A stretch of 64,000 nucleotides of DNA from positions 1,116,001 through 1,180,000 of the forward strand of contig OZ241901.1 in the NCBI GenBank assembly GCA_965202895.1, written 5' to 3'. The notes under the pieces are model-generated. The model did not search any database. It was not told where the DNA came from and saw nothing but the letters and a program-made list of their open reading frames with translations. The DNA comes from JAJDXW01 sp965202895. GTDB taxonomy: Bacteria > Pseudomonadota > Gammaproteobacteria > HK1. The translations under genes and the position numbers were made by a program. The stretch's first letter is position 1. The number at the start of each line of letters is the position of its first letter. Below, piece after piece: positions 24,852 through 32,534 of this stretch.

Positions 24852-26108
24852 TCATCCCGAACCTCCGACGTCGATCTGTCCGGTCACGGCGGCGGCGATG
24901 AGAGCGGAGCGGCGTTCCTTGAGCAGATCAGCCGTGCGTTGTGTCGCCGCCTTCAGGTTTTCCAGTTTCTTGCATTCATTGTTCAGGAACGTAACGATCT
25001 CCTGTTGTTCCGATAACGGTGGTACGGGAAGGAAGATCTCGAAAAAACCTTCGGGATAGAGACGTAGACGAGAGGACCAGACTCCTTTGGAGTAGCGGGT
25101 AGCTTCTTGTGCGAACACGGGCAGACGAGGCAAGGCGTCCAAGTAGATCGGATCGAGCCGATGGATTGGTTCATACACGTTGTAAGCCGGGCTGACGAGT
25201 CCATCGACAGGCGATACTCCCATTGCGCCCATCCAGGCCCATAGCGTGTTGATCACAAGATCGCCTTGCATGCAGAGCTTGTAACCTTCTGTAGTCTCTG
25301 CCTCGAACATGTGAACTTCTTTCTCCGAGCGCGGCGTGACCCCGGTGAGATGGGAAACCGTAAGGAGCTCTTCGTCTCCCGTTGCAGAACGCTGATCGCG
25401 TTCGCGAAACAACCACCGGGCACGCTCGACTTTCCAATGGTCCGGGATTTCACCGAGCCAGGGAATGCCGGAATCCCGCATGGGGGCATCGGGATCGAGT
25501 CCACGGGTGATGGCGCGGGTGATGAGCGCCTGGCGCTTTTCGGCCAGCAGCTTCAGGAGGCGTTCCTTCTCCGCCAATAGCATGTCCAGCCTCGCCGTCT
25601 CGCGCTCCAGGTAGTTGGCGATGGCGCATTGCTTGGGTAGTGGATGCACAGGAATCGGGATGTCTGCAAGGTCCGTGGTGTTGATTGCGGGGTAGTTCAC
25701 GCCGACGGAACGTTTTTCCACTTCTACCAGGAAAGCCGGTTCCCGCAGTGCGAACCTGCAATAACGGGTATCGAACCTGCCTCGAAACGGGCGGACCACA
25801 GCGAAGCCGGTGGAGACGACCAGGTTATCCGGTGGTTCATGAATCTGTGTGATCGCTTGTAGATACGTCCTCACCGTTGAAATGATCACGTCACCGTCTC
25901 GAACAAGCCGCCGGGCGCGGCTTGGAGCATCTTCGAACCGGTATGATCCGAGATCGGAAATGTGTCCCGAGGAGTCAACGTTGCCGATGTCGATGTACTG
26001 CATTTCGAAGCCTGCGTCGGTGTCCTCCCCAAGAACGTCGTCGTTGATCGACGCAAGGTACTTGAGCTTGCATCGCGAAGCCGCAGCAGTTTCAGAAACC
26101 GCGTTCAC
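24852..26108 (-). CDS. hsdS: Type I restriction-modification specificity subunit S
   Basis: The DNA-recognition subunit, 418 residues, with two target-recognition domains (about 20-180 and 225-385), each followed by a conserved helical spacer. The first spacer reads NYLERETARLDMLLAEKERL then LKLLAEKRQALITRAITRG; the second, ending SALIAAAVTGQIDVGG, is the standard C-terminal form. GTG 26108 overlaps the hsdM stop (GTGA), so the subunits are translationally coupled. Codon use and GC are visibly lower than in flanking hsdM, as is common for horizontally exchanged recognition domains. The target sequence cannot be predicted by eye. Confidence 0.93.
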   Translation of the reverse strand: MNAVSETAAASRCKLKYLASINDDVLGEDTDAGFEMQYIDIGNVDSSGHISDLGSYRFEDAPSRARRLVRDGDVIISTVRTYLQAITQIHEPPDNLVVSTGFAVVRPFRGRFDTRYCRFALREPAFLVEVEKRSVGVNYPAINTTDLADIPIPVHPLPKQCAIANYLERETARLDMLLAEKERLLKLLAEKRQALITRAITRGLDPDAPMRDSGIPWLGEIPDHWKVERARWLFRERDQRSATGDEELLTVSHLTGVTPRSEKEVHMFEAETTEGYKLCMQGDLVINTLWAWMGAMGVSPVDGLVSPAYNVYEPIHRLDPIYLDALPRLPVFAQEATRYSKGVWSSRLRLYPEGFFEIFLPVPPLSEQQEIVTFLNNECKKLENLKAATQRTADLLKERRSALIAAAVTGQIDVGGSG

Positions 26109-28114
26109 CCCACCACCTCCCGCAGCAATCGCACGATCTCCGCCTCCGCCTTCTTCAGATCGGCGTCGATCTCTTCCAGCGGGCGCGGCGGCGTGTACTC
26201 GTAGAAGTGCCGGTTGAAGTTGATCTCGTAGCCCACCCGGTCCTTGCTTCGATCCATCCAAGCGTCGGGGACGTGGGGGCGGACCTCGCGCGCGAAGTAG
26301 TCGTCCACGTCGTCGGTGAGGGGGACGCTCTCGAAGTCGCGGAGCGCGGGGTCGGGCTCGAAGCCCTGCTCCCGCCCGCCCTTGGCGACGGGCTCGGCAT
26401 CCGGGTCCTTGTGGGTGAACACGTCGCGGAACAGCCGTTGTTCCACCTTCTTCCAGCGCGCGCCGCGTTCGTGCAGCAGGTCCGCGATGCGCTCCCACAC
26501 CGCGTTCCAGTCGCGCATCGGCTCGCGGCCGAGGGCCTTGTCGACGGCCTGGACGTCGTCCAGCAAGGCAGGGCAGGCATCGAGGAAGCGGGCCTTGTGG
26601 CCGAACGTCATCCGGTAGCGGAGCCGCAGCGGCCGTTCCACGGTGACGCGGGTGTAGCCGAAGTCGGCGTTGCCGAAGATCTTCGAGCGCCCGCCGTCCC
26701 GGAAACGGCCGTAGAGGCGCACGATCTCGTCGATCTGCCCGGCGGAGAGATGCCGGCGCTTGTCGCCCAGGCTTCGCCGGCTCTCCGCGCTGCCGCCGGG
26801 GGTCCAGAGGTCGCGCGCGTCGAGGAGCTGGATCCGGCCCCGGCGGCGCTCCTCCTTGCGGTTGGTGACGATCCAGACGTAGGTGCCGATGCCGGTGTTG
26901 TAGAACATCTGCTCGGGCAGGGCGACGACCGCTTCGAGCCGGTCGCTCTCGATGATCCAGCGGCGGATGTTGCTCTCGCCCGACCCCGCGCCGCCGGTGA
27001 ACAGCGGGGAGCCGGAGAACACGATGGCGAGCCGCGAGCCGTACTTCCGATCCTTCGGGCGCACCGGCTCGAACTTGGCGGCCATGTGCTGGAGAAAGAG
27101 GAGCGAGCCGTCGTTCACCCTCGGCAGCCCGGCCCCGAAGCGGCCCGCGAAGCCCTGCCGCTCGTGCTCGCGCCGGACCTCGCCCTGTTGCCGCTTCCAG
27201 TCCACGCCGAAGGGCGGGTTGGTGAGGAAGTAGTCGAAGGTGTCGCCCGCGAAGCGGTCCTCGACGAGGCTGTCGCCGAGGCGCACGTTGTCGCCGCGGC
27301 CGCCGCCGCCCGCGCCGCCGTTGTGGTCCACCTGCTTCATCAGCATGTCGGAGGCGGCGGTGGCGTAGGCGCGCTTGTTGTAGTCCTGGCCGTAGACGTA
27401 GAGTCGGGCCTCCCGGTGGTGGTCGCGCAGGTAGCTCTGCGCCTCCGCCAGCATCCCGCCGGTGCCGCAGGCGGGGTCGAGGAGGGTGCGCACCACGCCG
27501 GGGGTGGCGAGCAGGGCATCGTCGTCGATGAACAGGAGGCCCACCATCAGCCGGATGACCTCGCGCGGGGTGAAGTGGTCGCCCGCGGTCTCGTTGGCGA
27601 GCTCGTTGAAGCGGCGGATCAGGTTCTCGAAGATGAGCCCCATCTGCTCGTTCGGCACCCTGTCCGGGTGGAGGTCGACGCCGCGGAACCGCGAGACGAT
27701 CATGTAGAGGATGTGCGATTCGCGCATCTTCTCGATCTCGGCCTCGAACTCGAAGTACTCGACGAAGATGCGGCGCACGTCGGCGGAGAAGCCCTGGATG
27801 TAGCTCACCAGGTGCTGGGCGATGTGGTCGGGGTCGCCCTGGAGCTTCTCGAAGTCGAGGGGCGAGCGGTTGTGGAAGCGCTGGCCGGCGGCCCGGTTGA
27901 GGACGCTGTCCAGGGCCTCGCCCCGGAGCCTGCCGCCCCTGCGCCGCTCGTGCTCGGCCAGCACCCTGGCCTTGGTGGGCGCGAGCACGCAGTCGAAGCG
28001 GCGCAGCACGGTCATCGGCAGCATCACCCGCTCGTACTGCGGCGGGCGGTAGGGGCCGCGCAGCAGGTCCGCGATCTGCCAGATCAGGTTGGCGAAGTAG
28101 CCGTGGTCGGGCAT
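26105..28114 (-). CDS. hsdM: Type I restriction-modification DNA methyltransferase subunit M
   Basis: An adenine-N6 methyltransferase of 669 residues that protects host DNA and forms the core of the restriction complex. An N-terminal HsdM_N helical domain (IWQIADLLRG...PYRPPQYERVML) is followed by the SAM-binding motif DPACGTGG (213-220) and catalytic NPPF (299-302). The long C-terminal region is characteristic of the larger HsdM subgroup. It is the first gene of the island and is transcribed away from dnaA. No clear ribosome-binding site precedes the ATG. Confidence 0.95.
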   Translation of the reverse strand: MPDHGYFANLIWQIADLLRGPYRPPQYERVMLPMTVLRRFDCVLAPTKARVLAEHERRRGGRLRGEALDSVLNRAAGQRFHNRSPLDFEKLQGDPDHIAQHLVSYIQGFSADVRRIFVEYFEFEAEIEKMRESHILYMIVSRFRGVDLHPDRVPNEQMGLIFENLIRRFNELANETAGDHFTPREVIRLMVGLLFIDDDALLATPGVVRTLLDPACGTGGMLAEAQSYLRDHHREARLYVYGQDYNKRAYATAASDMLMKQVDHNGGAGGGGRGDNVRLGDSLVEDRFAGDTFDYFLTNPPFGVDWKRQQGEVRREHERQGFAGRFGAGLPRVNDGSLLFLQHMAAKFEPVRPKDRKYGSRLAIVFSGSPLFTGGAGSGESNIRRWIIESDRLEAVVALPEQMFYNTGIGTYVWIVTNRKEERRRGRIQLLDARDLWTPGGSAESRRSLGDKRRHLSAGQIDEIVRLYGRFRDGGRSKIFGNADFGYTRVTVERPLRLRYRMTFGHKARFLDACPALLDDVQAVDKALGREPMRDWNAVWERIADLLHERGARWKKVEQRLFRDVFTHKDPDAEPVAKGGREQGFEPDPALRDFESVPLTDDVDDYFAREVRPHVPDAWMDRSKDRVGYEINFNRHFYEYTPPRPLEEIDADLKKAEAEIVRLLREVVG

Positions 28115-28583
28115 GGCGCGATGTTACGCCAACGCCGCGCGCGCCGGGCGGTGCGCCGGGACCCGCGACGGCGGCTGGCGGGTCCGGCGAAGTGTGCGGG
28201 TCGCGCGAAGTGGGGTTCGCCGAAAGGGTGGCCGGCGTCGTGGCGGACCGAGGTGCTTCGTTCGCTGCGGGATCCGTTCGCGGGGTTGCCGGACTGCCGG
28301 CGCGGCCAAGGGGGAAGCACCGGCCGGCGACGGTGCTGTCGCTGCCGACGTTGGCGCGGTTGGCGGGGCATTCGGGACCGGCGGCAAGGCGGCGGCCACG
28401 GCGGCGCTGCTCGACGACGTGCACTCGTCGTTCAACCCGGAACGCCGCGTGATCGACGTCCACCACCCCCGCGACGCAAGTCTGGGCGAAGACGCCTGCC
28501 GCGTCCGCGTCCGCCACGCCGCTCCCTGCCGGGACACGCCTCGTTCTCGGCTCGGGAACAACCTGGGGCACGACCCGGAACGA
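28115..28583. other. Intergenic region between hsdM and dnaA
   Basis: About 530 bp separate the divergent hsdM and dnaA genes. The sequence is very GC-rich and I found no DnaA box in it. The rpmH/rnpA genes that usually precede dnaA in Gammaproteobacteria are not here. It should hold the hsdM promoter. No coding signature was recognised in any frame. Confidence 0.5.
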
Positions 28584-28613
28584 TTGGCACCCGCGCGGAT
28601 GATCGTGTACTAA
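28584..28613 (+). promoter_or_regulatory. Candidate sigma-70 promoter of dnaA
   Basis: TTGGCA (28584-28589) and TACTAA (28608-28613) are separated by 18 bases and lie about 35 bases before the dnaA start. The -35 box matches 5 of 6 consensus positions and the -10 box 4 of 6. It stands out in an otherwise GC-rich region. No DnaA autoregulatory box overlaps it. Confidence 0.4.
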
Positions 28614-28647
28614 TACCAAGGCGCGCGGGCGGCCCTTCCGAGGAGCG

Positions 28648-29982
28648 GTGAAGTTGCTGGAATTCGATTGGAAACAATGTCTTGCCCATCTCGAATCCGA
28701 GCTGCCCCTGCAGCAGTTCAACACTTGGGTGCGGCCGCTGCAAGCCAAGGCGACTCCCGACGGCCTGTGTCTGCTCGCACCGAACGAGTACGTCCGGGAC
28801 TGGGTCGACGAACACTACCGCGAACAGATTTGCGACACCCTCGAGAGGATGGGCAACGGCCACACGTACTCGGTGACCGTAGCGGTCGGTTCGGCGGCGT
28901 CCTCCGAGACCGGATCGGAGGCTTCGCCCAACAGTCGAACGACCGACGCGGCCAGCCAAGGGCTGATCTTCGGCCTGAGATCGAAGTTCCTGTTCTCGAA
29001 CTTCATCGAGGGAAAGTCCAATCAGCTTGCTCTCGCCGCCTCGCTCCAAGTGGCGGAGAATCCCGGCCGGTCGTACAACCCGCTCCTCATCTACGGTGGG
29101 GTCGGTCTCGGCAAGACCCATCTCCTTCATGCGATAGGCAACGTGATCGCGAAGCGCCCCAGCGCGCGCGTCGCCTACCTGCCGACCATGGACTTCGTCC
29201 GCGACGTGGTGAGCTCCCTCCGCCACAATCGGATGGAGCAGTTCAATCAGTACTACCGCTCGTTCAACGCCCTTCTCGTCGACGACATCCAGTTCTTCGC
29301 TGGGAAGTCCAAATCGCAGGAGGAGTTCTTCCACTCGTTCGACGCCCTCCTGCAGGGCGACCACCAGATCGTGCTGACATGCGATCGATACCCGAGGGAA
29401 GTCGACCATCTCTCGGAGAGGCTCGCGTCGAGATTCGAATCCGGCATTTCGTACGCGATCGAGCCACCGGATCTGGAGACCCGTGCGGCGATCCTCATAT
29501 CCAAGGCATGGGCGGCCAAAGTCACGCTGCCGGAGGAAGTCGCCTTGTTCCTCGCACGCCGGCTCGGGGCGAACGTCCGCGATCTCGAGGGCGCCTTGCG
29601 ACGAGTCATCATGGGCTCCGGATTTCACGGACAGCCGATCACCATCGAATACTGTCGGGAGGTTCTTCAGGATATCTTCAACATCCAGGAACGTCTCGTC
29701 ACGATCGAGAACATTCTGAGGACCGTCGCGGACTACTTCAAGCTGCGTGACTCCGACCTCACGTCGAAACGACGAACACGGTCCATCGTGAGGCCCCGGC
29801 AGATAGCGATGGCACTCGCTCGGGAGCTCACCAACCGCAGCTTTCCCGAAATCGGCGCCGCATTCGGGGATCGAGACCACACCACCGTGCTCTACTCCTG
29901 CCGACGGGTCGAAAAGCTGCGAAAGGCCGACAGCTCGATCGATACGGACTACCGGAATCTTATGCGGCGCCTGAGAACATGA
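28648..29982 (+). CDS. dnaA: Chromosomal replication initiator protein DnaA
   Basis: The AAA+ initiator that binds oriC and melts it; 444 residues. Domain I (WKQCLAHLESELPLQQFNTW) is followed by a short variable domain II (about 85-105). The AAA+ core has Walker A GGVGLGKTH (150-158) and Walker B DDIQFF. Domain IV carries the DNA-binding helix-turn-helix and the signature FGDRDHTTVLYSCR. GTG is used as start with AGGAG only two bases away; a TTG two codons later would have better spacing. It is followed by the candidate oriC and dnaN. Confidence 0.97.
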   Translation: MKLLEFDWKQCLAHLESELPLQQFNTWVRPLQAKATPDGLCLLAPNEYVRDWVDEHYREQICDTLERMGNGHTYSVTVAVGSAASSETGSEASPNSRTTDAASQGLIFGLRSKFLFSNFIEGKSNQLALAASLQVAENPGRSYNPLLIYGGVGLGKTHLLHAIGNVIAKRPSARVAYLPTMDFVRDVVSSLRHNRMEQFNQYYRSFNALLVDDIQFFAGKSKSQEEFFHSFDALLQGDHQIVLTCDRYPREVDHLSERLASRFESGISYAIEPPDLETRAAILISKAWAAKVTLPEEVALFLARRLGANVRDLEGALRRVIMGSGFHGQPITIEYCREVLQDIFNIQERLVTIENILRTVADYFKLRDSDLTSKRRTRSIVRPRQIAMALARELTNRSFPEIGAAFGDRDHTTVLYSCRRVEKLRKADSSIDTDYRNLMRRLRT

Positions 29983-29993
29983 CCCGGGCAAAC

Positions 29994-30002
29994 TGTGGAC
30001 AA
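29994..30002 (-). promoter_or_regulatory. DnaA box (one mismatch, TTGTCCACA)
   Basis: It reads TGTGGACAA on the plus strand, one mismatch from consensus and in opposite orientation to the perfect box. It lies immediately after the dnaA stop codon. Confidence 0.5.
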
Positions 30003-30028
30003 CAAACACCGTTACAGATCCCCAATGT

Positions 30029-30037
30029 TTATCCACA
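30029..30037 (+). promoter_or_regulatory. DnaA box (perfect consensus TTATCCACA)
   Basis: An exact match to the gammaproteobacterial R1/R4-type DnaA box, 47 bases after the dnaA stop. A near-match in inverted orientation lies 27 bases upstream. Confidence 0.75.
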
Positions 30038-30166
30038 ACCATCCAAGGTTCCCCCCATGCATGAAGGGCGGAGCCCATCAGCTCATATAATATTGATATA
30101 CATATGGATTTTCAATCTGTTCACAGCTCTGCACCCCGTCAACCACAATAACATGAAAGGACTGAA

Positions 30167-31282
30167 ATGAAGTTTCAATTGGATCGCACTACCCTGTTGA
30201 ACGGCCTGCTCGTCGTACAGGGTGTCGTCGAGCGGAGGGAGAGGTTGCCCATTCTCGGCAACATCAAGGTCGTGCTCGATGGTGATACGCTTTCGCTGTC
30301 AGCTACCGACATGGAAATCGAATTGGTTGCGAGACTCGCGGTCTCCGGGGGGGATGCCGGGGTGGTAACGGTTCCTGCACGAAAGCTGGTGGATATCTGC
30401 CGAACCCTGCCCGAGGACGCCATCCTTGAATTCTCCACCGGTGAAAATCGTGCGGTGCTGCGGGCCGGGCGGAGCCGGTTTACCCTCAATACGCTGCCAG
30501 CAGCCGATTTTCCGACGACGGAAGCGATTGACGGCTTGGTGGAGGTGTCGGTCGCGCAGCGCGAGTTCAAGGAGTTGATCGAGCGGACGCACTTCGCGAT
30601 GGCCAACCAGGATGTGCGTTATTACCTCAATGGGCTGTTGCTCGAGTTCCGCGGAGAGCGGCTGCGCGCCGTATCGACGGACGGTCATCGGCTCGCGCAG
30701 GCGGAGACCGGACTTCAGAAGCCTTCGTCCGGTGAAGAGACACATCAGTGCATCCTTCCCAGGAAGGGGGTGCACGAAATGCTGAGGCTGATTCAAAGCT
30801 CGGACGATCCCGTGGACATCGTGGTAGGCAAGGCGAGTCTTCGGGCCGTGCTCGGGGACGTCACCTTTACCAGTCGTTTGGTCGAGGGGCGTTTCCCGGA
30901 CTACAACCGGGTGATTCCACGCTCGGATCAATGCGACAAGGAGGCGGAGGTGGACCGGGAGACGGTCCGTCGGTCGCTCCAGCGGGCATCGATTCTCTCC
31001 AATGAGAAATATCGTACGGTGAGGCTTTCCTTTTCGACGAGCACCCTTCACGTCACTGCAAATAATCCCGACCACGAGGAAGCGGAGGATGAAGTTGACA
31101 TCCAGTATACCGGCGACGCGGTCGAGATCGGGTTCAACGTAAGTTATCTGATTGACGCGCTGGGGGTATTGCCGTCGGATGCGGTGTCGTTCCACCTGAG
31201 TGATCCGGGTAGTAGTTGCCTCCTGACCCCCAAGGATGATGATGGAATCTGCCGATACGTCGTGATGCCGATGCGGCTGTAG
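30167..31282 (+). CDS. dnaN: DNA polymerase III beta subunit (sliding clamp)
   Basis: The ring-shaped processivity clamp, 371 residues, three topologically similar domains. It begins MKFQLDRTTLLNGLLVVQGV and ends YVVMPMRL, the conserved C-terminus that anchors partner peptides. Family marks such as LPILGNIKV, FPDYNRVIP and the ANNPDHEEAEDE stretch are visible. GGA with six bases spacing precedes the ATG. Codon use is less GC-biased than in neighbours. RecF follows on the same strand after 119 bp. Confidence 0.97.
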   Translation: MKFQLDRTTLLNGLLVVQGVVERRERLPILGNIKVVLDGDTLSLSATDMEIELVARLAVSGGDAGVVTVPARKLVDICRTLPEDAILEFSTGENRAVLRAGRSRFTLNTLPAADFPTTEAIDGLVEVSVAQREFKELIERTHFAMANQDVRYYLNGLLLEFRGERLRAVSTDGHRLAQAETGLQKPSSGEETHQCILPRKGVHEMLRLIQSSDDPVDIVVGKASLRAVLGDVTFTSRLVEGRFPDYNRVIPRSDQCDKEAEVDRETVRRSLQRASILSNEKYRTVRLSFSTSTLHVTANNPDHEEAEDEVDIQYTGDAVEIGFNVSYLIDALGVLPSDAVSFHLSDPGSSCLLTPKDDDGICRYVVMPMRL

Positions 31283-31401
31283 GACCCGGCAGCCCCCTTG
31301 CGCCGTGGAGCCGTGCTGCGGCGGTGCAAGGGGAGGGGTGCTTCGGAGTCGCCCGGAGCGGCAGAAGACGGCTGCGACGGATCGACGGCGGAAGGCAAGA
31401 G

Positions 31402-32498
31402 ATGCGTATTGCCGATGTTCGCATAAGGGACGTCCGTTCATTATCGGATGTCTCGGTGGAGCCCGATCGTGCATCAATCTGCTGGTCGGCCCAAACGGCA
31501 GCGGCAAGACGAGCTTTCTCGAGGCGATCCATATTCTCAGCCTCGGACGTTCCTTTCGTACACGGAGAACCCGAGCGGTCATCGGGCACGAGGCCGAGGC
31601 GCTCACGGTTTTCGGCCAAATCCGCGGTGACGAGGCCGATCAGAGTTGTACGATTGGTATTGAAAAGAGCGTAAGTGGGGCTCGCTTTCGGGTCGATGGC
31701 GAGGAAGTGCGATCGGTCTCTTCGTTGGCTCGACGACTTCCCGTCATGGTCATCGCACCGGAAGGACTCAAGGCACTCCTTGAGGGGGGCGAACACCGGC
31801 GTCGGCTTCTCGATTGGACGCTGTTTCACGTGGAACCACGCTACCTGGAAGTGTTGCAGCGGTACGGACACGTGCTGAAGCAACGAAACGCGGCGCTCCG
31901 TGCACCGGCGACGGTGAACGTCGGACGGGAGCTGGACGTGTGGGACGAACAGCTCTCCCGTCACGGGAAGCATCTACATGCAATGCGCGAACGCCATGTC
32001 GAGTCCGTGCTCATGGCCGAGGTCACCAACGAGGTGATCGTCAATGTCCTGAACGAAGATGTGACTTGGGAGTACTGGCCAGGCTGGGACCGTAACCGCA
32101 GCCTGGAAGAAATCTTGGCCGAGCAGCGGTCCCGAGACCTCCAAGCGGGATTCACGACGGCCGGACCCCACCGTGCGGACATCGTGTGGCGAGGCGCACG
32201 TGGTATGGCGCGTGAAAGCCTGTCTCGTGGTCAGGGGCGCCTGCTGGTCATGGCGTTCGAGGTCGGGCAGGTTGGCTACGTAATGCGGTGCGGGAACGTG
32301 AGGCCGGTGCTGTTGGTCGATGATCTCAGCACGGAGCTCGATATCGTCAGTATGCAGCGATTCCTCTCGCTGGTCGATGCGCTCGGTCTTCAGGTCTTCA
32401 TTTCGTCGGTCTTGGACGCGGTGGTCACGCTCGTCCGTCCAACGGTGAGTGCGCGTGTGTTCCACGTGAAACAGGGTAAGGTTCAGTCGGGAGGATGA
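31402..32498 (+). CDS. recF: DNA replication/repair protein RecF, frameshifted near the N-terminus
   Basis: RecF loads RecA at gaps with RecOR. The N-terminal strand MRIADVRIRDVRSLSDVSVEPD reads in one frame from ATG 31402, but Walker A (LLVGPNGSGKTS) and everything after it lie in the -1 frame. The switch must occur within about 31462-31474 (GATCGTGCATC). After restoring one base, the product is about 365 residues, normal for RecF, with LSRGQGRLLV (signature) and VLLVDDLSTELDI (Walker B) intact. As read the gene is broken. A sequencing or assembly error is equally possible. A 270-bp inverted fragment of this gene sits at 36.1-36.4 kb. GyrB follows 36 bp downstream. Confidence 0.85.
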
Positions 32499-32534
32499 TA
32501 TAATTCCGTCTTCTCTTCATGGAGCTCTCCTCAA

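Larger units (their letters stand above)
29983..30166. other. Candidate chromosomal origin (oriC) between dnaA and dnaN
   Basis: A 184-bp gap with a perfect DnaA box TTATCCACA (30029-30037), a one-mismatch box TGTGGACAA (29994-30002, reverse orientation) and a weak TGTTCACAG (about 30118-30126). Between and after them is a conspicuous AT-rich stretch around TATAATATTGATATACATAT (about 30086-30105), which could serve as the unwinding element. It is the most AT-rich spot near dnaA. Placement between dnaA and dnaN is common. It is short with few boxes, so a second cluster outside the window cannot be excluded. It also holds dnaN expression signals. Confidence 0.6.

Noticed and set aside
26207..28651. 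Plus-strand open frame of 814 codons opposite hsdM
   Set aside because: Antisense of a clear HsdM with complete methyltransferase motifs.
26109..28748. Upstream extension of the hsdS frame through hsdM to 28748
   Set aside because: The extension is an out-of-frame shadow of hsdM, and GTG 26108 overlapping the hsdM stop is the natural start.
31402..31480. Programmed ribosomal frameshift in recF
   Set aside because: No slippery heptamer or downstream structure is visible; mutation or sequencing error is more likely.
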